A program made the position numbers and the translations under genes. From Branchiostoma floridae (taxonomy: Eukaryota; Chordata; Leptocardii; Amphioxiformes; Branchiostomatidae), in the NCBI RefSeq assembly GCF_000003815.2, contig NC_049986.1, positions 18,758,946-18,822,945 on the forward strand: a stretch of 64,000 bases of DNA, in the 5' to 3' direction. The notes under the pieces are model-generated. The model did not search any database, was not told the origin of the DNA, and saw only the letters and a program-made list of their open reading frames with translations. Position 1 is the first letter of the stretch; every line of letters begins with the position of its first letter. Shown here one piece after another: positions 56,701 to 64,000 of this stretch.

Positions 56701-56982
56701 CAGCCTTGATAGCTTTGGCCTGCGGTAGCAACCGTTTGGAGTGGGCCAAATCTAACAAGGCTGGGCTCGAGGCTATTATTTGCTGTCAAATGTTGCCTTT
56801 CTAGTTTTTTTAATAACTTTTCATATTGCAAACCACATGTGTAATATTTTTCCCACCCTCAGCTGGAGGCCCTGAGTCGTTACTTAGCCTCCCAGATCGG
56901 AACCTCGGCAGAAAGCTGCCTGTGTGCCCCTCCTGAGGCACCTGTGTACGTGGAGTCTGTGGGACACATCTACCTGGGAAAG
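35714..56982 (+). CDS. RGS3-like C2-PDZ-DH (RhoGEF) protein, 5' part; continues beyond the right edge
   Basis: Exons, all phase-consistent: 35714-35766, 37536-37792, 38100-38150, 38537-38595, 39065-39159, 39495-39563, 39999-40059, 43730-43820, 45687-45820, 47563-47644, 48861-48966, 49352-49466, 50064-50285, 52557-52724, 54483-54578, 56307-56381 and 56863-56982. The first two exons are tentative as a start, the alternative being ATG at 37537. Domain order is a basic N-terminus (KRPRREPP), C2 (LLKLAIYKNSGFVTVH.. CMSFGVDRMLD), the GWYYLLDEKVG block, PDZ (ITILKQSGSYGFTIC.. GDSILRLNGINV.. EGPVTLLVQR), an acidic/Thr-rich linker, and the start of a DH domain (QKAIHSILKSEEHFAAAL.. YLPSVKKQLL.. LEALSRYLASQIG). 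C2, WYYLL and PDZ match vertebrate RGS3. Inferred role: a membrane-linked scaffold that activates Rho GTPases. Confidence 0.85.
38100..40059 (+). CDS. C2 domain exons of the RGS3-like gene
   Basis: Five exons (38100-38150, 38537-38595, 39065-39159, 39495-39563, 39999-40059) encode one C2 fold. It begins LKLAIYKNSGFVTVHIMQGKG, followed by CDSYVKLSLVPD, KTEIIHDTRKPNYQETFSLEI and LQIAVWNRDKQKK, and ends GCMSFGVDRML. Calcium-binding Asp residues look incomplete, as in RGS3, so lipid or protein binding may be calcium-independent. Confidence 0.85.
43646..43820 (+). CDS. WYYLL exon with a possible alternative transmembrane first exon
   Basis: As an internal exon it starts at 43730 after CCGAGACAG and encodes VVNGWYYLLDEKVGIHKHLK, which fits phase 0 from the C2 exons and matches RGS3 after its C2 domain. 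The same frame is open upstream to an ATG at 43646 giving MPVYYLLVLAPLVGLIVFLL, a strongly hydrophobic segment with GTG/CTG-rich codons unlike the surrounding intron. This could be an alternative first exon that makes a membrane-anchored isoform without C2. Confidence 0.6.
43782..44060 (+). repeat. partial exon duplication at an exon/intron boundary
   Basis: The last ~38 bp of the WYYLL exon plus ~50 bp of the following intron recur at 43953, offset 171 bp, including the donor ACAG/GTGAGAGATCTCT. The second copy has no acceptor of its own nearby and is probably a decoy donor. Confidence 0.85.
44374..45010 (+). repeat. interspersed repeat with GGTGGGTACCGGTA / GGTACCCACCA ends, inner part duplicated
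   Basis: Starts AGGTGGGTACCGGTAT and ends GGTACCCACCAGTA. Related copies are at 60575-60945, 61553-61860 (plus) and 50858-51000 (minus). The 3' ~140 bp is tandemly repeated (44738 and 44888). Confidence 0.65.
45126..45144 (+). repeat. TA dinucleotide microsatellite
   Basis: About nine TA units directly left of the MITE target duplication at 45148. Confidence 0.9.
45161..45602 (+). mobile_element. 442 bp MITE with a 13 bp flanking direct repeat
   Basis: TIRs are GCCTGGGTACCAT at the left and the inverse at the right. TAGACGTCATATA occurs on both sides (45148-45160 and 45603-45615). The length of the direct repeat is unusual for a MITE, and part of it may be coincidental. Confidence 0.7.
46639..47022 (+). 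mobile_element. MITE-like repeat rich in GGTGCACC, CAGGGCTCGAAAT ends
   Basis: Starts CAGGGCTCGAAATTCG and ends with the near-inverse TATTTCAAGCCCTG. Both arms carry many GGGTGCAC blocks that can pair with one another. Confidence 0.6.
47335..47460 (-). repeat. tRNA-derived SINE
   Basis: On the minus strand it reads GTGGCATCGTGTGGCTGCAGTG (A-box region) and then GTCCCGGGTTTAAAATGC (B-box region). Same family as 7885-8035. Confidence 0.55.
47563..49466 (+). CDS. PDZ domain exons of the RGS3-like gene
   Basis: Exons 47563-47644, 48861-48966 and 49352-49466. The carboxylate-binding loop is SYGFTI (in place of GLGF), and the domain ends IRSCEGPVTLLVQR. The middle exon ends AATAAG/GCAAGA, a GC-AG intron. 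Order and junctions match the PDZ of RGS3/RGS12-type proteins. Confidence 0.85.
47876..48640 (+). repeat. ~100 bp tandem repeat in the PDZ intron
   Basis: About seven diverged units share TTTGCTCACTCAGTGGTTTA, TTCAAAGCTTAC, AACAGTCCAG and CTTGGTGCTGAACACA. The same family occurs inverted at 53578-54222. Confidence 0.85.
48478..48555 (+). pseudogene. truncated duplicate of the second PDZ exon with its acceptor
   Basis: The sequence TTCCC..ATATACGAGTT.., CCCACAG acceptor, AAGGAGCTGCAGCCCGTACA and GATGGAG repeats the true exon start at 48861. Here it breaks off after ~35 bp into minisatellite sequence, and its frame lacks a donor. It is a decoy 3' splice site. Confidence 0.8.
48645..48818 (+). 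mobile_element. 174 bp MITE, TA target site, family A
   Basis: Ends CAGTAGAAGCCGCTTAATTG and the inverse CAGTCAAAGCCAGTTCATTG, with TA on both sides (48643-48644, 48819-48820). It ends ~42 bp before the PDZ exon at 48861, close to that exon's branch-point region. Confidence 0.75.
50312..52223 (+). mobile_element. 1.9 kb TA-flanked non-autonomous DNA transposon
   Basis: Ends CAGTGGAAGCC in inverted orientation and TA at both sides (50310, 52224). Longer inner inverted repeats at ~50404-50480 and ~51190-51265 share CCATGTTGATTTGATTATAT and GGATGACATCC. An unbroken 137-codon frame at 50414 has no recognisable transposase motif. Inserted 26 bp downstream of the donor at 50285. Confidence 0.75.
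52240..52498 (+). mobile_element. MITE with ATGTTTACCTTC ends
   Basis: Ends ATGTTTACCTTCATG and the near-inverse CATGTGAAGGTAAACAT. A related copy is at 56450-56682. Confidence 0.65.
53578..54222 (-). repeat. ~100 bp tandem repeat, inverse of the array at 47876-48640
   Basis: Units read GTGTTCAGCACCAAGG, ACAGTTTCTGTAAGCTTTGAA and TGAGTTAGCAAAGC, the reverse complements of the blocks at 48 kb. Confidence 0.85.
54483..56982 (+). CDS. DH (RhoGEF) domain, N-terminal exons
   Basis: Exons 54483-54578, 56307-56381 and 56863-56982 keep phase 0. The sequence QKAIHSILKSEEHFAAALRS corresponds to conserved region 1 of DH domains (R-x2-V-I-x-E-L-x2-T-E-x2-Y), followed by YLPSVKKQLL and LEALSRYLASQIG. 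Vertebrate RGS3 is not usually described as having an intact DH. Conserved regions 2 and 3 lie outside the window. Confidence 0.7.
55569..56174 (+). mobile_element. 606 bp MITE with CCAGCCTTGTCA TIRs
   Basis: CCAGCCTTGTCA at 55569-55580 and its inverse at 56163-56174. It contains a perfect hairpin at 55621-55641 (GCAAGCCGC / GCGGCTTGC). Confidence 0.65.
56450..56682 (+). mobile_element. MITE with CGTTTACCTT ends
   Basis: Second copy of the family at 52240. Shared internal blocks are CAACCTGGACCAGA and CACCATGG..TACTGG. Confidence 0.6.
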
Positions 56983-58229
56983 GTAAATTATTTCATGTCC
57001 CTTATCATTTAGATGTTTGTAAATATATTTTTGAACTGCATAACTGATAGACTGTTGTCGTGACCTGTCTCTCTAGTGCTAATTACTTTTAGTTGGTGAA
57101 TATAAACTCTGTGATGAACTGAGTGATTTGAGCCATTGTGCACTCTATTCTGAATGAGACATGTTCTTCAATATGCTCAAGATGGTTCAACTACTCAAGG
57201 GAATAACTGTTTACACACACACAATACAACCTGTACAATTGCCTTCATATTTTTGTTCGGAGAATCTATGATTTAGGAGAATCTATGATTTGGAAACCTA
57301 CAATTTAGTACTGAAGTTTTCCTGCCTAAAAATGCAGTTCTTGCTGTACCCACAAGAGGTCACTGTTTCACACATTTGCAACACAAACCCTGACTGTGCA
57401 TTGTTATGTAGACTGGATTTCAAAACAATCCATCTACAAATATACTACTAATAGGTAAAGCTCAATGAAGACATCATGGTACAATCAAATCAGACAAAGA
57501 TGATGCTGTTAAAATTTTATTGTAGAAACCTTCAGAACGAAACAAATTTCGAAGGTTCGAAAATACATGTAATGTGTTGACATGCTCACATATTTTCAGT
57601 CCTCACTTTTTAAGATACAAGTATATTTTAAATTGTGTTTGTACCTTAGAAATTAAGCAAAAGTCTAACGTTATTTTATTTTTATTCATAGCATTACGCT
57701 TTTACGCTCAAAGCTTTAAGCAAAAGACGGGTGATTTTTCAGTCTCTCTATAATCAGTCTATCACGATGTGAAAATGTTCTTACCGCACCATAATCACCA
57801 CGAGCAGCCTAAGCTCCCCGCCTGACGTTACAGATTATTCACCATGTAAGTAGATCCTGTGGATTCACAGGCCTTAAGCCTGACATTAGGAACTCTAAAT
57901 AAGATGGAAGGAAGTGATACTGACATGGGGCTCTCTCCATGCAGCCTGGGATTTTTAATTTTTTTTTAAAATTTACTTAGAGTCAGACACCGCAAAACAA
58001 GGCTCGTGGAGCCACTCAAGCGTTTTGGGTTATGTTACTGTATTGTGAAGAGAGATGTCTGTTAACCCTTAACTTAAACAGTTTCAGATTGTACCCTGTG
58101 GGGAAGCAAGTCCGTGGAAGCTTGTTCCATAGCGATGTTTTCTAGGAAAAAAGCTCTGAGCGTGGAACTTTCTCCTGTTATGAGGATTGTGGAGGAAAAA
58201 AGGATGATTTGCTTCAGTGGAAGGATGGA

Positions 58230-58450
58230 AATAAGATTCTTATAACAAAGATTTCACCCCAGAATTGAGAACTTATGACAAAGATTTCACCCCAGAATTG
58301 AGAACTAATATGACAAAGATTTCACCCCAGAATTGAGAACTAATATTATATGTCTATTGACAAAGATTTCACCCCAGAATTGAGAACTAATATTATATGA
58401 CAAAGATTTCACCCCAGAATTGAGAACGTATGACAAAGATTTCACCCCAG
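58230..58450 (+). repeat. ~30-48 bp tandem repeat, about six units
   Basis: Units share ACAAAGATTTCACCCCAGAA and TTGAGAACTAATAT with variable spacers. Confidence 0.85.
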
Positions 58451-58484
58451 AACCGTTACATACATCTTAACTTCATAACAAGAC

Positions 58485-59385
58485 ATTGATGAAAAAATTG
58501 TTATAATCTTAATGTCACAAATGACAGAATTTACAAGGAAAGTCAGGATTCTTACATAATTAGTTCCAGTGTCAATTAAAATAATTATGTAAGAGGTCAC
58601 GTTGACCGGGCTATCCTTCTATAGAGGTCACCGCCAGGCCACTTGTACAGGTTTTAATTGTACATGAAATCATGGCATTAATGACAAATGTTTTTATTTG
58701 TCCTTGCCCCTAATCCATCCTCATTTCCGTGCATGCTCAGTTGAGTTGTTTTACGTCATAATTAAGGTATGACTTCCATATTGGTTTGCCATAAAAGGAA
58801 GAAGGGAAGAAATTCTTTAAGGAAGGAATTATTGATTGTTGCGTGGTCTTGATTATGTAGACAAGGAGGGGGATTTCCCTTGACTGAAGACTCTTTCGTC
58901 AGGGACAGTATGGCGTCTTTGTCACGAAATTGATGAAAATATAACAGTCATAAGCTTAATGTCATAAATGACCTATTTAACAAGGATAGGCAGGACTCGT
59001 ACTTCTACTACAAGCTCACATATCAATCGAAAAAATTCTGTAAGAGGTCACATTGGCCTGATTATTCCTTCAATCTGTAGAGGTGGCCACTTACACAAGT
59101 TTGATTGTGCATGAAATTATGACATTACTGACAAATGTTTTCTTATAATGTCATTGACCCTTCCGTATTCATTTCCTTGCTTGCTCAGTTGAGCTGTTTT
59201 ACGTCATAATAAAGGCATGGCTTTTTCCATGTTGGTTTTGCCATAAAAGGAAGAAGGGGTCCGGAGAAATTCTTTAAGAAAGGAATTATTGATTTTAGCG
59301 TGGTCTTAATTATCCAGACAAGGAGGCGGATTTCCCATGACAGAAGACTCTTTCGTCAGGGACAGTATGACGTCTTTGTCATAAT
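58485..59385 (+). repeat. ~440 bp tandem duplication
   Basis: Landmarks recur with ~440 bp offset: GTAAGAGGTCAC, TGACAAATGTTTT, GAGTTGTTTTACGTCATAAT, GGAATTATTGATT and GACTCTTTCGTCAGGGACAG. Confidence 0.85.
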
Positions 59386-60574
59386 TGCTCAGTTCCTCAG
59401 TCTTCAATCACTCTCCTGTAGCTAAGCGATGACATGTTGTGGGAGGTGCGTACTGTGTGAATCATGCAATGCCTGGAGTACCCTTTACTTGTGATAAGAG
59501 AAATGTCAATGTCCTTATAGATGCAAACTACAAACTCAATTCTCTCAATTTGAAAACTTCTTTTGGCAAGATTGAAATTGTTGGAAAGGGATAATGTATG
59601 GTAAACAATCCATAATTGTTCATATCTCTAATTTTTTTTATAAATTGCCTATAGACCTATTGAGGTTGTAGATTTTTTGACACTGTATATGACATGTAAT
59701 GGCAAGATGATGTGACAATATGATATGAATTTTAGAGTTTTTGGCATTTGATTTTTACATAATGATTGTAAATGTAGCTACATATGGGCTACATTTTCAA
59801 TAAAATGGGTACCGTGGACATACATACATAGAGAGGAAATATCCTTTGCTGTCACAAATTGTGTAAAGGTTGTACATGTACATAGTTGTGGAGAAGGTGA
59901 CATTCAAAAGTTTAAATGACTAATAGATGTGTGAACAGAGTTCTGTTAAACAAATACATCAGTCTTGGTACAAAGATATGTTTTTTTTTTCCTTCATACT
60001 GGCTGAATGGAGATTTAACTTAGCATGTGAAATGACGTCAACAGCAGAAGAAAGGTGTAATTTTTGCAAGTGAAACACCAGCATTGTGGAGTCACTTTTC
60101 AGCCATCCTTCTTTGAAACAAGCTGTGTTGAACAAATACCCATGGTTAGAGTTTCCTGCTCCCTTAGGGCTGCCCTATGATTCAGTAGCATGGATATTAC
60201 TGATATGCCAGCCTCCCACAAGAAAGGCATCACCCTAAGTAGAAAATGCCTTTGATAGTGAGTATGACAAACCAGCTGGGGCTAGAGACAAGGGGAGTTT
60301 GCGTCACGAGTTGTAATGATTTCCTCTCGGGTTGTGTGTCCACCTGTAGTTTCACACGTCGGGGAGGTAAGGCCGTGGGGGCGGCGTGATTTCTGCACAC
60401 CTGCGTCATTGTGATATCGCAGGTCTGTATCGCTAGCAGCACGTATTCCTTTAGTTAATTCAAGTATAAATCCCCTTGGGTTTTTCATATCTCTGACGAG
60501 TGTGTGTGTGACCTGTGCTTGGTTGTTACAAACTTTGGTTATGATAGGATTTAGAGCTTTTCAATGACGTCAGA

Positions 60575-62200
60575 GGTTGGTATAGCGGTACAGAAAATTC
60601 AGGTACAGGTATAGTTCATGCAGGTTCAGAGGATTCGTCTTTGAAAATTTGTGAATGGGTGAAGCTCAAAACAATGATCCAATTTCCTACAATTAAAAAG
60701 TACAAAGGAATCTGTTTGGCAGAGTATCTGACTCCCGCTGTTGTTTTAAAATCCTGTCTTCATGTAAGCTCTGTAACTTTGACTGTAGAAACGTGGTAGA
60801 AAGGACAATAAGCTCAACTTTACTTAGCTCTTGTTATTTACTTTATGTACTTTTTTTTTAATGTTCTTTAGGTCCAACAAGAAAAAAATGCATATGGTTT
60901 GTAGTCTGGTACTAGTATGTCATACAGGTACCCACCCCTACATTAATTTTGTAGATGACGTTAAATGTGTTTTGACCCTTGAACATTTTTTCTTAAGACA
61001 ACTCAAGAACTTTGTTTGGCAGACTAAAAAATAAAGACAGAGTACTCCAGACAGTTAAAGACAAGTTAGTTCAAGTTCAAGACAGCCACAGAGTCTCCAG
61101 ACGTTAAACTACACTGAGATGATACCATATATGGCATTGGCAGAAGACAGCACTTAGCGGAGCTGCGTTTTTGTACCTCAGTGTGCGTCACAGGACTTCA
61201 TGATCAGTGCGTCGTCGCTGATAAAAAACATTTTTAGCCAGTGGCAGGGCAACCATTACGGAGGTCTCTTTGGAACTCTTTGATCAGTATCTGTTTTATC
61301 TGTGTGACAAAATGATGTAAAACATCCCTGCGGGAAAACACAGCACGTGTGCATGTGGGGACAGCTTGTTATATTAGATTGGCTGACTTGTGTCACTGTG
61401 CCCCAAGACTGCACATACATGTAACACGGTGTAACTGTAAATGCTGACATTTTGGGGGTGGTTTTATGATTGTTGTACTTTTTGCCATGACTTAATGAGA
61501 CTGGCTAATTTTTCTGTCTGTTTTCTGCCAATCTACCCCCTTGTCTAAGCATAGGTACAGGTTCAGGTCCAGGGGATCTGGACCAAATTGTTTGTGAAAC
61601 TTGTGGATGGTTGATGCTCATGCTCAAAACAATCTAATCTCCAATCTAATTTCCTACAAATTAATGTATTTTGCAATATGTATGTATCTGACTCCCAGAG
61701 ACTGTTGTTTAAAAATCCTGTCCTCATGTACTGAGCTCTGTAACTTTGACTGTAGAAACTTGGTAGAAACTACTATAAGCTGAACTCTACTGCAGTTGCT
61801 CTTGTTATTTTCTTTATGTATTTTTCTTTCGGTCCAACACAAAAAAACGGTCTGAGATAATGCCATATATGGAATCGGCACTTGCGTTTTTGTACCTCAG
61901 TGTGCGTCACAGGACTTCATGATCAGTGCTTCGTCGCTGATAAAAACATTTTTAGCCAGTAGCAGGGTAACCATAACAGACAGGTCTCTTTGAGACTTTT
62001 TGATCAGTATCTGTTTTATCTGTGTTACGAAATATGATTATATAACATCCCTACGGGAAAACACAGCAATTGTGCATGCGAGGGCAGCTTGTTATATTAG
62101 TTTGGCTGAGTTGTCACTGCGCCCCAAGACTGCACATACATGACATACCGGTACTGTAAATGCTGACATTTTGCAGTCAGTGGTTTTATGATAACTATAC
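60575..62200 (+). repeat. duplicated repeat block of ~0.8-1 kb
   Basis: The sequence with TTTTTGTACCTCAGTGTGCG and CACAGGACTTCATGATCAGTG, and the downstream CGTCGCTGATAAAAA.., at 61160-61450 recurs at 61880-62180. Each copy is preceded by a repeat related to 44374-45010. Confidence 0.8.
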
Positions 62201-63924
62201 TTTTGCCATGAATTCAAGCGACTGCAAATTTTGTTTTTTGTCTTCTGCCTGTAGACCCCCTTTTCTAAGCACTCAAATGCCATTATAATAATTATAATCG
62301 CTACACTGTACAGCACTATGATGTGTTGGAAGCTCCTGTAATGGTGAACAAGGCAATTGCTAGGACAAGAATTCATTGCCAAAAAGCTGGTATTATAAAG
62401 TTCATGACGTTCATCATGTTGTATTTATTATAGCAACGTTGTACTTGTATAATTATGAGACAACCCTTCAACAATAATAACTGCTATGGTACATGTGTTC
62501 AGAGAGAGGAAATGACATTTCTCACAATCATGTCCAAACTCTCAGATACGGAAAACAGTATTATTCTTACCTTGCTTTGTTAGATAACTGACATTTAGTA
62601 GCTTTAGATATCCTTTTTGATGATTGCCTGTTTAAGTTAGAGATAACCTAGGGTTAGCAAAATATCTTGACATTTTATTTGAGCATCTATCAAGGCAGGA
62701 TTTTGAGATAATTACCATTTCAAGATCAAAGACAGTGTGAAAATGTCAAAAACACGATAACTGTTGCATAATAAGTAGCCTGCTAAAGGTTATTTGACAA
62801 ATTTACGCCAACACGCCATAAGGAAACGATTTCGTGTAATCAACTCCTCTGCGCACCCACCCCCGTGCCGATCAGAAATGGTTTAGCCCAGTCGTTATTG
62901 AAGCCTCAGGGCGAAACGACGCACGTCAGGTTGCTTAGCAACGCTCTTGGCAGGCTTAGTTTTTATGTGAATAGAGATGATAGAAGATACAGAGGGGCAT
63001 TTTCAATAGAGTTTTGGGGACCTAATCACTGATTCCATCTTCAGCATGAAAATATTATTTATAGTAACTTTGTCCAGGTTGATTGTTTAATTGGAGCTGC
63101 ACCTAATTTTTTACTGCGGGTGCAGCGGTATGCCTAATAGTTTTGTACATCAGTAATCTAAAGGTACTATATATTACATGAACCATGCACACTAATATAC
63201 ACAGTCAGACAGCATTTTCCTCACATTCCAGGCACTAGTGTCATGAAAATTTGATAACATTGTTTACAAACTCACTGCCCCTACAGTCTCAAATTTGCAA
63301 AATGGCTATGGGACTACTGTTTACTTTTACTACATTTTTACTACATTAAGTCTTGTCCATGCTACTAGTAATGGCATTGTAAAAAACAGTTGAGCGGGAC
63401 CTTGCAGAGATGGGCTGCAGCTGAGATAGGTCTCAGCAGACAGCATTAAACAAAAAGCTGTGGAGAATAATGACACAGCTGCCTGCCTCAGTAAATGCAC
63501 TCAAAATGCAGTGAAGAATTCTGGCATTGTCTAATGTATACTTGTAAGTGTGATGGGGTCAATCGTGATGTACATGTACCGTATTTATGACTTCCTGCAT
63601 CAGAAACATAAATCTTACTAAACTATACAATGTACATGTTGAACATTGTTGTACAATGTACAGTTTGTACTAAATGTGTCAAATTGAATGACCCGTGGCC
63701 TACATTGTTTCATACAAGGAACAACAGCTGCGACTGAGTGCTTTTTCCCCTGTGTGACAGTCAACAGCAAATCAATTGTACAGTCTCAGGGTGCTAGTCA
63801 GGATTTTATTTTAGCATAACGGCAATGGCAATTAAGGTAGTGAAGCAAACAATCAGGAGGATGGTGTAGCTTTATCCCCTCCAGTGTGCAGAAATTTTGC
63901 AAATTTAAGATCAAAGTTCAAAGA

Positions 63925-64000
63925 NNNNNNNNNNNNNNNNNNNNNNNNNNNNNNNNNNNNNNNNNNNNNNNNNNNNNNNNNNNNNNNNNNNNNNNNNNNN
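63925..64000. other. assembly gap
   Basis: All N. Confidence 1.

Larger units (their letters stand above)
56983..63924. other. long intron of the RGS3-like gene, repeats only
   Basis: No exon that continues the DH domain was found. The stretch holds a short tandem array (58230-58445), a ~440 bp tandem duplication (58485-59385), a duplicated block at 60575-62200, and otherwise AT-rich single-copy sequence. The window ends in Ns from 63925. Confidence 0.5.

Noticed and set aside
57960-58230. Possible coding remnant (VGKQVRGSLFHSDVF-like)
   Set aside because: One stop-broken frame with no recognised motif; left unannotated.

Overview
The window is animal nuclear DNA: host genes with many short exons and GT-AG introns, dense nested transposons and minisatellites, tRNA-derived SINEs, and no operons. 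The gene content (a DUF294-type nucleotidyltransferase/TPR gene, gamma-adaptin sequence, an RGS3-like C2-PDZ-DH gene) together with intron-like minisatellites points to a cephalochordate, probably Branchiostoma. That assignment is inference. Bases 63925-64000 are N.

Layout. (1) Positions 1-3920 and 34104-34488 (minus) are the two halves of one host gene. It encodes TPR-like helical repeats, a DUF294/GlnE-like nucleotidyltransferase core and C-terminal TPRs. (2) Between the halves, 3921-34103 is a ~30.2 kb insertion. It starts and ends with inverted copies of GGTCTTTTTAGCG and has long (~0.9-1 kb) terminal inverted repeats. Removing it joins the interrupted exon in frame. (3) Inside the insertion are a 994-codon OTU + Mutator-like (MULE) transposase ORF (13419-16403, minus), a decayed intron-containing fragment of an AP-1 gamma-adaptin gene (6190-10274, minus), a divergent gene pair (a PHD-like zinc finger, minus; a five-exon RGG-rich protein, plus), CR1-like LINE debris, several TA-flanked MITEs, and two inverted copies of an element built from splice-signal-bearing ~51 bp repeats (18845-19900 and 25381-29873). 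Read as a whole, this is a giant Pack-MULE-like element that carries captured host DNA. (4) From 35714 to the right edge (plus) runs an RGS3-like gene with fifteen phase-consistent exons: C2, a short WYYLL block, PDZ, a linker and the start of a DH (RhoGEF) domain. The gene is incomplete at the right edge, and its introns hold many MITEs, minisatellites and local duplications.

How the parts relate. The host nucleotidyltransferase gene looks disrupted on this haplotype. The transposase, zinc-finger and RGG genes are candidates for the element's own functions. The adaptin copy is passenger DNA, with introns kept, at least three frameshifts and a missing exon. The intron-like repeat arrays lie inside or next to the transcription units of the element and could affect their splicing. 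Exon joins were worked out by eye from splice consensus and reading phase. No database search was possible, so family names rest on recognised motifs.
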